A stretch of 64,000 bases of DNA from Euphorbia lathyris (taxonomy: Eukaryota; Streptophyta; Magnoliopsida; Malpighiales; Euphorbiaceae). The first letter of the stretch is position 1; each line of letters opens with the position of its first letter. The notes below the pieces were generated by a model. It was given only the letters and a program-made list of their open reading frames with translations. It did no database searches and had not been told where the DNA came from. This document shows, piece after piece, positions 14,101-24,245 of this stretch. Where the stretch lies: NCBI RefSeq assembly GCF_963576675.1, contig NC_088915.1:35245501-35309500 (forward strand). Direction: 5' to 3'. The position numbers and the translations under genes were made by a program.

Positions 14101-15187
14101 GAATCATCTTTTGCTGGCGGAAGATGAAGAAACTCCTTTTGAGTTCCTGGCGAATAGGGAGGAGGATTCAGGAGGGACAGAAAGTTTGGTGTTGATTGGT
14201 AGATTTCTAACAGAAAGGGTGATAAATTTTACTTCAATGAAAACCAGAATGGCAGATATTTGGATGCCAAAGAAAGGGGTCTGGATTACGGCTGTTAATG
14301 CGAATCTATTCTCATTCAAATTCTACCACAAGATTGATAAGGAGAGGGTTGAAGAGGGTGGTCCATGGTCGTTTGATGGCAAGCTGGTGTTAGGAGAGTG
14401 TGGGATAGGGCAGAAACCTGAACAAGTGGAATTATCAATGTTGCCAATTTGGGTTCAGGTATACGGAATACCTGTGGGTTTCTTTTCGGAAGCTGTAGGT
14501 AGGCAGATTGGTGAGTTTATTGGTGGTTTTGTGCAGTATGATGGGAATAATGATATGAGCTCACGTAGGATGGAATATATGCGTATTAGAGTTAGGGTGG
14601 ATGTGCGTAGTCCGCTGAAAAGATGCAAACGAATCAAACGATCGGTATTTGAATTCTCGTTTCTTCAATTTAAGTACGAGCGACTATGTAACTTCTGTTT
14701 CCTGTGTGGAGTATTAGGGCATACGGAAAGATTCTGTGATAATCTCTTTATTGAAGATACAAGAGGGCTGAAACGTGAATGGGGAATTTGGCTTGTTGCT
14801 CAGGCCAGACGTGGGGGAGCTGGTCAGACTTCGCGTTGGTTGAGGGAACCAAATTTGAAGGATGAGGAGGATTGGAAGGTAGGGCAGAATACAGAGAGTA
14901 CCAATTTATCAGGGATCAATATGGGTAAGGGGAAGGAGATTGTTATTAATTCTGAAAGAGAAGTTGCAGGAAGAGAAGATGAGGAGTTGGTCCTGGTAGA
15001 AATTAAGAAGAGGAGGAGAGCTGAAGCAAGGTTAAACAACGAGGATATTGAAGTTGAAGGGATGGATACGTCTTCGGGGGAAGGAATAACTGGTGTAACT
15101 GGAGTTTCTTTGAATAAGGAGGATTCTACAGTTACAGATGTTCTGTTTTTGGCGAGGCCTGAAGCTCAGGTCCGCCAGCACAAATGA
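14087..15187 (+). CDS. LINE ORF1, DUF4283/zinc-knuckle nucleic-acid-binding protein
   Basis: An intact 366-aa frame. The N-terminal half (about residues 30-190) has the plant L1 ORF1 DUF4283-type pattern (LIGRFLTERVINF, then KIDKERVEEGGPWSFDGKLV and LPIWVQVYGIP). It is followed by a CCHC knuckle near residues 200-215 (CNFCFLCGVLGHTERFC). The C-terminal third is charged and low in complexity, with a KKRRRAEAR patch. The family binds LINE RNA and acts as its chaperone. The stop overlaps the ORF2 start as ATGA (15184-15187), suggesting coupled reinitiation. ORF1 is undamaged while ORF2 is crippled. It is a transposon gene, not a host gene. Confidence 0.88.
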   Translation: MDLDLNHLLLAEDEETPFEFLANREEDSGGTESLVLIGRFLTERVINFTSMKTRMADIWMPKKGVWITAVNANLFSFKFYHKIDKERVEEGGPWSFDGKLVLGECGIGQKPEQVELSMLPIWVQVYGIPVGFFSEAVGRQIGEFIGGFVQYDGNNDMSSRRMEYMRIRVRVDVRSPLKRCKRIKRSVFEFSFLQFKYERLCNFCFLCGVLGHTERFCDNLFIEDTRGLKREWGIWLVAQARRGGAGQTSRWLREPNLKDEEDWKVGQNTESTNLSGINMGKGKEIVINSEREVAGREDEELVLVEIKKRRRAEARLNNEDIEVEGMDTSSGEGITGVTGVSLNKEDSTVTDVLFLARPEAQVRQHK

Positions 15188-18038
15188 CGTGCCTTAGTTG
15201 GAACTGTCGGGGTCTCGGGTTGGCTGATCGTAATAGGCAGAGGGAGTCTTGGGAGTTGTTAAGTAAGATTGCTCAGTCGTCTATTTTGCCAAGCTGTTAT
15301 ATGGGCGACTTTAATTGCATTTTACGTGCGTCGGAGAAGAGAGGGGGCCCTGTTTACCCTAACTATTTAATTCAGCGTTTTGCGGACACTATCAATTCGA
15401 ATGATCTTCATGAATTGGTAGTTAGGGGTAGCGAGTTTACGTGGGAGCGAGGGAGAGGGACCAATCACTGGGTTAGGGAGAGGCTTGACCGGGTGTTTGC
15501 TTATAGTGAATGGATGGAGAAATTCCTTAATCATCGTGTCTCAAATCTGAATGTTGTTTATTCTGATCATTCGGTTTTGTTGCTGGAATCCTTCGTCCAA
15601 CCGGTAGCGGCGAAGAAATATCTTTTTAAATTCGAATCTGCCTGGATGCTGGAGGAGGGGTTTAGCGAGATTGTGAAAAGCTGCTGGAAGTCAAATCAAT
15701 CTGTTGATATTCAGAAGAAGTTGGCGGACTGTTGCGCTGTTATGGAGAGATGGGGACTGGATTTTAAAAACAAGTTTTCGGCTCAGATTTGTAGGTTGAA
15801 AGCGTTGATGGAAAGGTTGAAGGATAAGTCTGATGCAATTTCGGTGGAGAGATTTATACAATTCAGAAATAAATTGGATAGAGTTCTAGAGCAAGAGCAG
15901 GTTTACTGGAGACAAAGAGCGAAAGCATTTTGGCTGAAGGACGGAGATAGCAACACAAAAAATTTTCATGCCTGTGTTACAGCTCGAAACAAAATAAATA
16001 ACATTGATTGTCTTGTTGATGAGGAGGGAGTGTCACATGAAGACGAATCGGATGACAGTATGCTATTTTTCTGTTCGACGGAAGCAGAGTGCGATCAGAT
16101 CCGTCATATTCTTTCATCATATGAAGCTATGTCTGGGCAGGCGGTAAACTTTACCAAGTCTGTTCGAATGTGAGTGAAGAGACGAGGGTGCTAATTAAAG
16201 ACCGGTTAGGGGTGCAAGAAAGTCTCGATACTGGAAAGTACTTGGGGCTTCCTTCTCTAATTGGAAGGTCGAAGAAAGAGATATTCGGTTTTATTAAGGA
16301 TAGATTGGTAAAACGTGTTAACAGCTGGACACATCGATTTTTATCAAATGCAGGAAAAGAGGTGTTGTTAAAATCTGTTGCACAATCTCTCCCGACGTTT
16401 TGTATGAGTACGTTTCTGTTGCCAAAATCCTTATGTGAAGATCTTCAGAAAATGATGAACTCGTTTTGGTGGGGTACGAAGGAGAATGGTGGTAAACGAA
16501 TACATTGGAGTAGTTGGGATAGGATGTGTGTACGCAAAGAACATGGCGGATTGTGGTTCAAAAATCTTCATGAGTTCAATCTGGCTATGTTGGGAAAGCA
16601 AGGCTGGAAATTTATTAAGAATCCAAACACTTTGGTAAGTCGTATCTTCAAAGCTAAATATTTCCCACAAGGTTCTTTCCTGTCCTCCAAATTAGACAAC
16701 AATCCTAGTTTCGTTTGGAGAAGTGTTTGGGGTTCGGTGAAAGTTATTGAAAAAGGTTTTCGTTGGCGTGTGGGAATAGGTGATAGTATTTCGGTTTGGA
16801 CGGATCCATGGTTAAACTCGGAAAATCATCGATGGATCAGATCTGAAAGTAATGAGGGAAATAGAATGGCGATAGTTACTGATTTGTTTATACCAGGAAC
16901 GCGGATATGGGATAGGGGAAAATTAGAAAACTGGTTCGATGAGGAGGAGGTGGAGATAATTAGTCGTATGGTTGTTCCGGTTACTGTGCGTGATGATTGT
17001 TTAATGTGCCATTATACGAAAAATGGAGAGTATTCGGTAAAATCAGGATATCGGTTACTTAAGGCTAATAGAATTGGAGAGGTCGAAAATTGTGCTTGGA
17101 GGCATTTGTGGGATCTAAAGGTTCCCCCTAAGGTCAAGCTATTTTTATGGAGACTTTGTTCAAAAATCTTGCCTTTCAGAATCAGGTTGAATCATAAACA
17201 TGTGCCGACACCGTTGGTTTGCGGAATTTGTGACGGGGATGTGGAACACGGCTGGCACCTCTTTTCTGGTTGTGGTTTTGCACAGGAATGTTGGTTAAAA
17301 ATGAATTTGTCGCCACCGGGAAGTGAATGGGATTGGGTGGAGGATTGGATGCTCAATATCCTTAATACTAAAACAGGGGATGAAGCAAGTAAAACGGCAA
17401 TGGTTATGTGGGCAATTTGGTCGTACAGAAATGCCAAAATCTGGAATGGTGTTGTGGAGAGTGCTGAAAGGGTGGTGCGTCGTGCTGATGAATGGCGGGT
17501 CGCCTGGGTAAAGGAGCAGGAGGGGTTAAAACGACAGCAGCAGCAGGTTGCCATTGGTTTGCGGTCGGGAGGCTTTGTAAAATGTAATGTCGACGCGGCT
17601 TTGTTCAGTGACTCGGGAGAATTCGGTATAGGTGCTGTTATAAGGGGAGAGAGGGGCATTTTTGTTGCGTGTTTAAGCATGTATCAGACTGGCAGCCCGT
17701 CGGTTTTGATGGCGGAAGGGATCGCTTTGATTGAAGCAATTAGGTGGTGCAGGAGACTTCAAATGCAGCAGGTGGTTTTTGAATCTGATTCAAAGGGTAT
17801 TATTGATCGAATCAAAAAAGGTGGTTGTGACGGGTCTGAGGTCGGAGGTTTGGTTGTAGATATTCGCAACTTGTTATCTGAATGCCATGAATTTTATGTG
17901 GCTTTTGTGCCAAGACTAGCGAATGGGGTGGCTCACTGTATGGCGAGGCATGCTCGTTCCAATGCTAGTCTTTTTAGTGATACTTTGATTCCTAGCTTTC
18001 TAAATTCCGCAATTTGTAATGAAATTGTTCTTGATTAA
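15184..18038 (+). pseudogene. LINE ORF2 with endonuclease and RT deletions plus a frameshift
   Basis: Starts MTCLSWNCRGLG, the normal endonuclease N-terminus, but after about 20 residues jumps to the late endonuclease part (YMGDFNCIL, SDHSVLLL). A second jump near 16045 goes from the linker (VDEEGVSHEDES) straight to the end of the catalytic box (DDSMLFF), removing the fingers and palm of RT including the first catalytic aspartate. Both joins keep the frame. A frame change near 16170 then splits the frame. The remainder (16170-18038) holds the thumb, a zf-RVT region (17090-17310) and RNase H (17580-17950: CNVDAALFSDSG, MAEGIAL, FESDSKG). No RT activity is possible. Confidence 0.88.
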
Positions 18039-18085
18039 TTGATTTGGTTTTGTTCTTAAAAAAAAAAAAAAAAAAAGTTAAAAAA

Positions 18086-18505
18086 CAGCTGAAAAAAAAT
18101 GTAGAGTTATTTATTAAAAAAGAAGAGTTAGGTAATGATAGACCAATGTTACAGGGAAGAAGGAAGCACCTCAAGGCTGTTTGAAAATTACGTTTCCTTG
18201 TTCACATTTGTCCTTGTTTGGCAACATTATTGGTATAGAAAGAAACCCTTTTCTTCTTTTGGTTCTACACAATTAACTTAGCTTGAAATTGATGTTTGAC
18301 TTGGACTAATACCCAGTCCCAGTCCCAGTATGCTTTCCAATTCATTTATTTGTTGTTCCTGAATGAAACTCACTGCAGCAAAAATACTTGACATGATACA
18401 ACAACTTTTATCACAAATTCAGGAAGACAGATTTAACTTTTTTTTTAAGGAAAACTAGAGCAAAACCTAATGATCAATGGTGTAGAGCAAGCCTAAGCCT
18501 TAATT
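18086..18505. other. TIM10 3' flank
   Basis: Sequence between the LINE target duplication and the TIM10 stop. It probably holds the TIM10 3' UTR (minus strand). The GACTAATACCCAGTCCCAGTCCC bit near 18303-18328 is a short local repeat. No further gene is seen. Confidence 0.4.
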
Positions 18506-19259
18506 TCACATTGGACGCTGACCAGCACTAAGCATCTGCCCAATTATATTGTTCACCTGGAAACACAGACACAACATTATAGCATTCTCATCCAACCTTA
18601 TTTGCTTCCATTTTCAATAACTTAAAAGTAGGAAAACAAAATCATGTTAAGTCTTTGAGATTCAAGCTTTCAGGCATAGTAGATGGTATCTAATTCCAGT
18701 TGCACTTCAAATTTAAAAAAACAAGTGCGAAAAGTACCAGAAAATACTTGGAGACACAGCGATCAATGCAACTATTTTCGCCCATATTTAGCTCAGGTTC
18801 TTTGTACCTGTGTATGTTTGAAATCCAGGAAAAATGTATTATCATCGCTGTCACACTGCAGCACTTCATTTTCATACAGATTTAAGTACCTCTTGTCAAC
18901 ACACTTGTTGAAACATGTCATAGCAAGCCTGAATTAACATAAAAATAAATAAATAAAATATCTGAGAGAAATATTAACTCCAAACAACATACTTGCATAT
19001 AAGATCAAGTTCCATCAAAGAAAAGTTAAACATACCTGTTAAATAGCTCTACTTTATACTCCATCTCCATTCCTAGCATACTGAAAATCTACAACACCAA
19101 TAAGATCAAAGTAATCCCACAAATTGAAAGCAAAAGTATACCGCAAACAACTCTAAAACCCCTAAATAACAATTTTAATTCATTCTGAAAATCTAAACAG
19201 AAATACCCACCTACCTGTTCTTTATCCAGACCTGCTGGTATTTCTGAATTAGCAGCCAT
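18506..19259 (-). CDS. TIM10: Mitochondrial import inner-membrane translocase subunit Tim10
   Basis: Five exons on the minus strand: 19215-19259, 19036-19088, 18890-18928, 18738-18807, 18506-18556. All introns are GT-AG and the join is 258 nt, giving 85 aa, the family size. It has the twin CX3C signature of small Tim proteins, CFNKC at 38-42 and CIDRC at 59-63, separated by 16 residues and forming two intramolecular disulfides. The stretch ELNMGENSCIDRCVSKY is characteristic of Tim10. Tim10 pairs with Tim9 as a hexameric intermembrane-space chaperone carrying hydrophobic precursors to TIM22 and the outer membrane. Import would use the MIA40 pathway; no presequence is present or expected. The last exon follows an unusual FL where related proteins usually have an aromatic-Gln pair. 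The gene looks functional. Confidence 0.95.
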
Positions 19260-19543
19260 CTAAACTTGAAACAGTGAACACCCGATTAAGAAAAGAATTG
19301 CAACCAATTCAATCTCAATGGTACAATAAGAACAAGCTGAACTCTGTACTATCGTATAAAATTGGGACTTTACGAACAAACAGAGTAGCTTCGAAAAAGA
19401 AAAAGATTAGGGTTTTAACTTTAAGAGACCTCAAGCACTTATAAATTATAATAAAACAAAATAATCGCACAATAAAACTCATGTATTTATGCATATAGGC
19501 TTTTTTACAACTACAAATAATACTTAGTATTTGATAATAATAA

Positions 19544-19580
<37 letters not shown>

Positions 19581-20720
19581 ATTAACTTATCCAAAAAAAT
19601 CGATTTACAAATTGAATTTTCAAAATGTTACGATAGCCCATCAATTTGTATAAAATATCTAGATAACCTCTCAACTTACATAAAATGTAATCAATTAATC
19701 ACCTAATTGTAAAAAAGTAGGTTACATGTGGGAAGTATCTTGCATGCGTTTTGAAAAGTAAAAAGATCTATGTGGGGTATAAGGTTCTAATATTAAAAAA
19801 GATAAGTTTTACAACCAAGCAAATAAGAACTTCATTTTTAATATATTTTAATCTATTTTTGTATGTAATAACATTTTAAGGCACCTGCAACACATCTTAC
19901 ACAATTGATTACATTTTAAGTAAGTTGAGAGAACTGTCACAGTATTTTAAACAAGTTGAAGGAGCTATTAAAATATTTTGAAAATTCAGAAAGTTAATCG
20001 TTGGAAAATTTCAGGGGCAAATAATATATTAAACCTAATAAATATAACCAAAATGATAGTTTTAAGGGGCAAGGTGAAAACTTAATTTTACCTTTAATCT
20101 GATCCATCAAAGCTACTGTAAGTTCTAATTAATTTTTTTATAACAATTACAAATCAATTATGTGAAAGTTTGAAATGTGATTAAAATTTAAGGCAAACAA
20201 TTATATTTTTTAATCAAACTTTGGTTTCACATCAATTAAAATTTGGTTTGGTTTGGTTTTTTATTATTATTCTGAGATCCGTCTCTTTTCTAGTCATTAT
20301 TTAGTTTTCGGTCAGTTCAACTTAATTTTTAGATCGAAGAGACCGTTGAACACTCTCAATGTTTAGGAAAAACTTACATTCACTAGATTTGCTTCTTGTT
20401 CTCCGATATCACCATAGTATGTGAAACAAATAACGCGTTGAAAGTCGGAGGGATCTCTTTGATGCCTACGTCAGTAATCATTGAAAGGAAAAGATATGTA
20501 AAAGCGGCAAAAGTAAAGAAAATTGTTGAAAAGTAAAGATATTCACACCTTAGAGTTAATAGCGGAACGTCCATCCTACTATTTTGGGAGGGTTCATCCT
20601 TCATCTCTGTAAAATATTGTCATGACAGCACGAGAAATCTTCAAACAATGATCAACTTGTTAATCAATTCAGAAACTCATAAGTCTATTCAGATATCATG
20701 ATCTGATCCCTTTACGATCG
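19260..20720. other. TIM10 upstream region and AT-rich intergenic DNA
   Basis: 19260-19440 should contain the TIM10 promoter and 5' UTR. Beyond that is AT-rich DNA with an (AT)n microsatellite at 19549-19578 and repeated degenerate phrases (AAGTTGAGAGAACTGTCA/AAGTTGAAGGAGCTATTA at about 19921-19970) that suggest an old decayed repeat. No gene is recognised. Confidence 0.5.
19549..19578. repeat. (AT)n microsatellite
   Basis: About fifteen uninterrupted AT units. Likely length-polymorphic. Confidence 0.95.
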
Positions 20721-20725
20721 AAACC

Positions 20726-21192
20726 TATAAGAGTTACAAACACAAAAACGAATGACAGCTAGGGTTTTCATACAGAAGGAGAAGAAGATCGAACAAGAGG
20801 AAGAAGAAGAGAGCTTGAGACTTTTGGCTTTCTCTTCTCGAAAGAGTAAAGTACATTTAATAAGATTTGCAGACTTATCTACACGCAAGACAAAGGCTCA
20901 TGGGCACATGCGTCTTTTCGCACAAGCCAGGGGCATTTTTGTCATCTCCAGCTTAGTGACATATTCTAGAAGGACTTCATCAAGCAATTTTGTTCATCAC
21001 CACACCCAATCACACCTCAATCAAATCATCACCATTCATCTCATCCAAGGGCTTAGATCAAGACACTTGTTTCATTATTTTATTGGTCATTAAGTTTACT
21101 TGATGGGCAAACCTAGAATTAACATATAAATGTAATAGTTAGAATCTTTTATCTTTAATGAGAATTCTGAATATTCAAGGATTTTTGCCTCA
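20726..21192 (+). repeat. 5' LTR of the copia element, 3' end truncated
   Basis: Matches the 3' LTR almost base for base from TATAAGAGTTACAAACAC to TTTTTGCCTCA, with scattered substitutions. The 3' LTR continues 11 more bases (to 29898), so the Sirevirus junction removed the end of this copy. An ATG inside it (21158) runs by chance in frame into the following envelope-like ORF. Confidence 0.85.
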
Positions 21193-21196
21193 GAAA

Positions 21197-23704
21197 ATGG
21201 CTCATTACATCCTGACCAACTTCATCTTCCCCAAGGTCAACTCCTCCTCATCGGCTTCCAATTTTGAGCAGTGCTTCATCTGGAACATGCTGAACTATAT
21301 CCCACTCAACATGCCCGTCTTTCTTATCAGCGCATTCCAACGGAGTACTGGGAAACTCGGGATGGGCTCCCTCATTACAAAAATTCTTCAGGACCACCAG
21401 GTGAGCACCGTCGAAGAAATTGAAATCTGGGGTAAGGAAATTACAGCGGCACTGCTATTTGGGTTAGCCTATAACCAGCCGATTAAATTCAAGAAAGGAA
21501 AAGGTGCAGAAGAAAATGAAGAAGGGGATAATATGGTTGAAGCAGCACAGGATGTGCCAACCAAGAAAGGAAAGAAGGTAATGGTTGAACCCGCTGACCG
21601 AATTAGACAGGACAAGAAGCGGAAAGCTGACCAATCCGCAAAAGATGTCAACACAGCTCCAAGAAAGCTGAGAATAATCTCTAGCAAAGCTGCTGATGCG
21701 CAAGCTCAATGTGAACCTAAGTTAGCAGAGAAACAGAAAAGGCAAGTTGAGCCTGAGGAAGAAAGTGAGGAAACCCCTGAAATGCCCTTGAAGAGGAAGA
21801 AAACATCTGGGTTGACGCCAATTGAAGCTAACCCCCTTGACTTCATGGTCACTCCGGAATCACACTTTGTGCGGAGTCAAGAAATTGACCTTGAGAAGAC
21901 TCTTAGTGACCAGGAGGAAGAACTGGGTGATATTGGAGGTCAGCCTCAAGCTGACAAGACAGGATCGGCTGAGCCGAGTGTGAATGTTGCTGCTGAGCAA
22001 AGTGAACGAGTTGATACTGACCAAGCTGAGCATCGTGCGAAGTCACCAGTGAAGGACAAGGTGGTGGAAGGCCTTGATGTCGACCTTGGTATTAACTCTG
22101 CTTCTGAGTCCATTGACTCCATTGCTGCTGATCCCTCTCCTCAAACAAATAAGGACGGCACAGGGAAACGGCTTAAGCGTAAAGCTCTGAAACCAAAATT
22201 CATTGATCTATTGGATGAGTCCCCACTAAGGGATCCAATCACTAACCTCACCAAGCTTCAGTTTCAATTCTTCTCAACTGTCACTGAGCCCACTCCGGAC
22301 CAACTAAAGGAAAAACAAGCCTTTGTTTCTCAAACTGAGGAACAAACTGACCCCAAAGCTCCTAAGGGTCCTATTTCTGCCGAGCAAGTGCTCGAAGTCC
22401 ATGCTGCTCAAAACAACGAGTTAGCAAAGGAAAATCCTGCTCAAGTCAGCTCTGAACTGCCTCAACCTCCACAATCTACTCCACCTCAGACTGACGCTGA
22501 GCAGATCAATAATTCTGCAGATCCACCTCTTCCTCATCCTTCAACGCAGAATGATAACCAGTCAGCTTCTGCTACTGACCTGAATAAAAGTCCAGCTGCT
22601 GACCACGCTGGCACCTCTGTTTCTGGACAGCACCAAACACCTTCTCCATCCGGTGCTACTAATATTCCGGCCTCTAAACCACAAACTAATGAATCCTATG
22701 CTTACTTAAATGCCTATGAGTCTGGAAGGAAGATTATCGACTCAGCTCAAGCACTACTTCAGGACATTCATCAAACTCAGGCCGATGCTGTTGGGTCTGA
22801 TCATGTTGAGCCAACACAAATCTCGTCTGTCACTCAGCTTCTCACCGAAATCAAAGGTCTTAAAGACTTAATGAGTGTCATGACCTCCTTTACATCTCAA
22901 CAGCCCAAGCAAGAGTCTATAGTCAAGCTGGCAGAACTCCAGCTAATGATGGTGAATCATATGGACGCCATCCAAGGTCAACTCAACGCCTTAACAGCTG
23001 CGAACTCAACCTATGCAACCTCTGTTGAGGTTACTCAACATTTTTCCCAGCTGACCTCTGAGCTGACCGGAGCTCGCGAACTTATCTCCTCATCCTCCCA
23101 GTGTTCCATCGAACAGATTGGTGAAGCAATTCGCCTACTCAACCTGAATAAACAGGAAATGGACACTGACCTAGTAAAGACAAATGAGATTCTGCAATGC
23201 ACTCAGTCTACCCTTAAGCAGGTTCAGCACACCAACGTTCAACGTCAACAATATGACACTGCCCTGCTCAGGATGTATCATCAATCATATGTTAGAATGA
23301 CAGAATCCATAACTTGGATCGGGAAATCTCAAGAGTATCTCTTAAGTATGCTCAGTGCCAACATTAAGATCCCCGCTTCCACTATGTTCGATGGCATGGA
23401 AGTCTTCAATGGTCTTCGGGAAAGTACGAGTCAACTTCAAATGTACTCATCAAAACTGTCTCGTGCTGTTCAACAGGGAACTTTCTATCCTCCTCCTCCC
23501 AATCCCGATGCTGGCAAAACGGGGGAGAAAGAAAAGCAAGCTACTGGAACTCAGCAGAAACAAGGGGAGATAACTGAGCCTACCGCCGGAACTCAGCAGA
23601 AGCATGGTTCAACTTCTGCTGACCCAAAAAATCCAAGTCAGCAACAAAGAACTGCCAAGGGCAAAGGCAAATCCCACCAAGTTCAAGTCAACATAAAGAG
23701 ATAG
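21197..23704 (+). CDS. Sirevirus envelope-like ORF (function unknown), probably 5'-truncated
   Basis: Open for 835 codons from the ATG at 21197 (the upstream ATG at 21158 lies in LTR DNA). The first 90 residues look folded and resemble a domain often seen in plant-transposon proteins. Then come a long hydrophilic part with acidic runs and KKGKK/KRKKT basic patches, a Pro/Gln/Ala-rich part (about 380-500), a probable coiled coil (about 565-690, many Leu/Gln/Glu heptads), and a basic C-terminus. No strong transmembrane segment or signal peptide is evident, so an envelope role is doubtful. The name only reflects gene position after pol. No stop interrupts it, unlike the surrounding pol. It could alternatively be a structural gag-related protein. 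Confidence 0.65.
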   Translation: MAHYILTNFIFPKVNSSSSASNFEQCFIWNMLNYIPLNMPVFLISAFQRSTGKLGMGSLITKILQDHQVSTVEEIEIWGKEITAALLFGLAYNQPIKFKKGKGAEENEEGDNMVEAAQDVPTKKGKKVMVEPADRIRQDKKRKADQSAKDVNTAPRKLRIISSKAADAQAQCEPKLAEKQKRQVEPEEESEETPEMPLKRKKTSGLTPIEANPLDFMVTPESHFVRSQEIDLEKTLSDQEEELGDIGGQPQADKTGSAEPSVNVAAEQSERVDTDQAEHRAKSPVKDKVVEGLDVDLGINSASESIDSIAADPSPQTNKDGTGKRLKRKALKPKFIDLLDESPLRDPITNLTKLQFQFFSTVTEPTPDQLKEKQAFVSQTEEQTDPKAPKGPISAEQVLEVHAAQNNELAKENPAQVSSELPQPPQSTPPQTDAEQINNSADPPLPHPSTQNDNQSASATDLNKSPAADHAGTSVSGQHQTPSPSGATNIPASKPQTNESYAYLNAYESGRKIIDSAQALLQDIHQTQADAVGSDHVEPTQISSVTQLLTEIKGLKDLMSVMTSFTSQQPKQESIVKLAELQLMMVNHMDAIQGQLNALTAANSTYATSVEVTQHFSQLTSELTGARELISSSSQCSIEQIGEAIRLLNLNKQEMDTDLVKTNEILQCTQSTLKQVQHTNVQRQQYDTALLRMYHQSYVRMTESITWIGKSQEYLLSMLSANIKIPASTMFDGMEVFNGLRESTSQLQMYSSKLSRAVQQGTFYPPPPNPDAGKTGEKEKQATGTQQKQGEITEPTAGTQQKHGSTSADPKNPSQQQRTAKGKGKSHQVQVNIKR

Positions 23705-24131
23705 CTTAGAAATTGTCTTAGGCTTGTAACTTCATATGTGGCATGTCCTATTCTGTTGCTAACTATCTATATAAGCATTTTTTTTTTAAACTGACTTATC
23801 TATATGTGATGCTTACTTGTTGTGTTTATATGCTGATCTGTCATACTTAGCTATCCATTGAACAACAAATTAAAACCTGTGAATATAAGGAAAATACAAG
23901 TAAAATATACTCAGCACACATAACTCTGGTACCTATATGATAACTCTGATACCTATGTGCAACACTGAGTAACAACTGTATGTTCCAAGTATTAACCATC
24001 TTCTGAAAGCTGACCTAGGCTCATTTGAATTAGATCTTGGAAGGTCTAGAATTGAACTTAGTCGGTAAAGGCATGTCTTAATTTCACTCGATTAAATCTT
24101 AGAAGGTTTAAAGTTAAATTGAGTCAATAGA

Positions 24132-24245
24132 TGCAACCCTTACGGGGGAGTAACTTCAGAAGAATAAAAGGTAAAACAATCATGGGGAATCTCGATGCTG
24201 AGTTCCACAATTAAATATTTTTGCCAACATTAAAATGGGGGAGTT
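24132..24245 (+). promoter_or_regulatory. Repeated polypurine-tract-like motifs before Sirevirus-like LTR
   Basis: AAAATGGGGGAG (24232-24243) directly precedes the LTR and is the expected plus-strand primer site. A second similar purine tract, ACGGGGGAG, lies about 100 bp upstream (24142-24150), and CATGGGGAA lies at 24181-24189. Repeated PPTs are a described Sirevirus trait. Confidence 0.65.

Larger units (their letters stand above)
13515..18085 (+). mobile_element. L1-type LINE with 5' leader, ORF1 and internally deleted ORF2
   Basis: The element is bracketed by AAAAAAAAGTTAAAAAA at 13515-13531 and again at the end of the A-tail, 18069-18085. It contains a leader of about 550 bp, ORF1 (14087-15187) and ORF2 (15184-18038), then a poly(A) run at 18058-18076. 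Unlike the first LINE, it reaches the 5' end. Both boundaries lie in A-rich DNA, so the duplication could be off by a few bases. ORF2 lacks most of its endonuclease and the RT core, so the copy could move only with help from an intact relative. Confidence 0.85.

Noticed and set aside
21158..21196. Extra 13-codon N-terminal extension of the envelope-like ORF
   Set aside because: These codons lie in the copia 5' LTR and are in frame by chance; the fragment's own sequence starts at about 21193.
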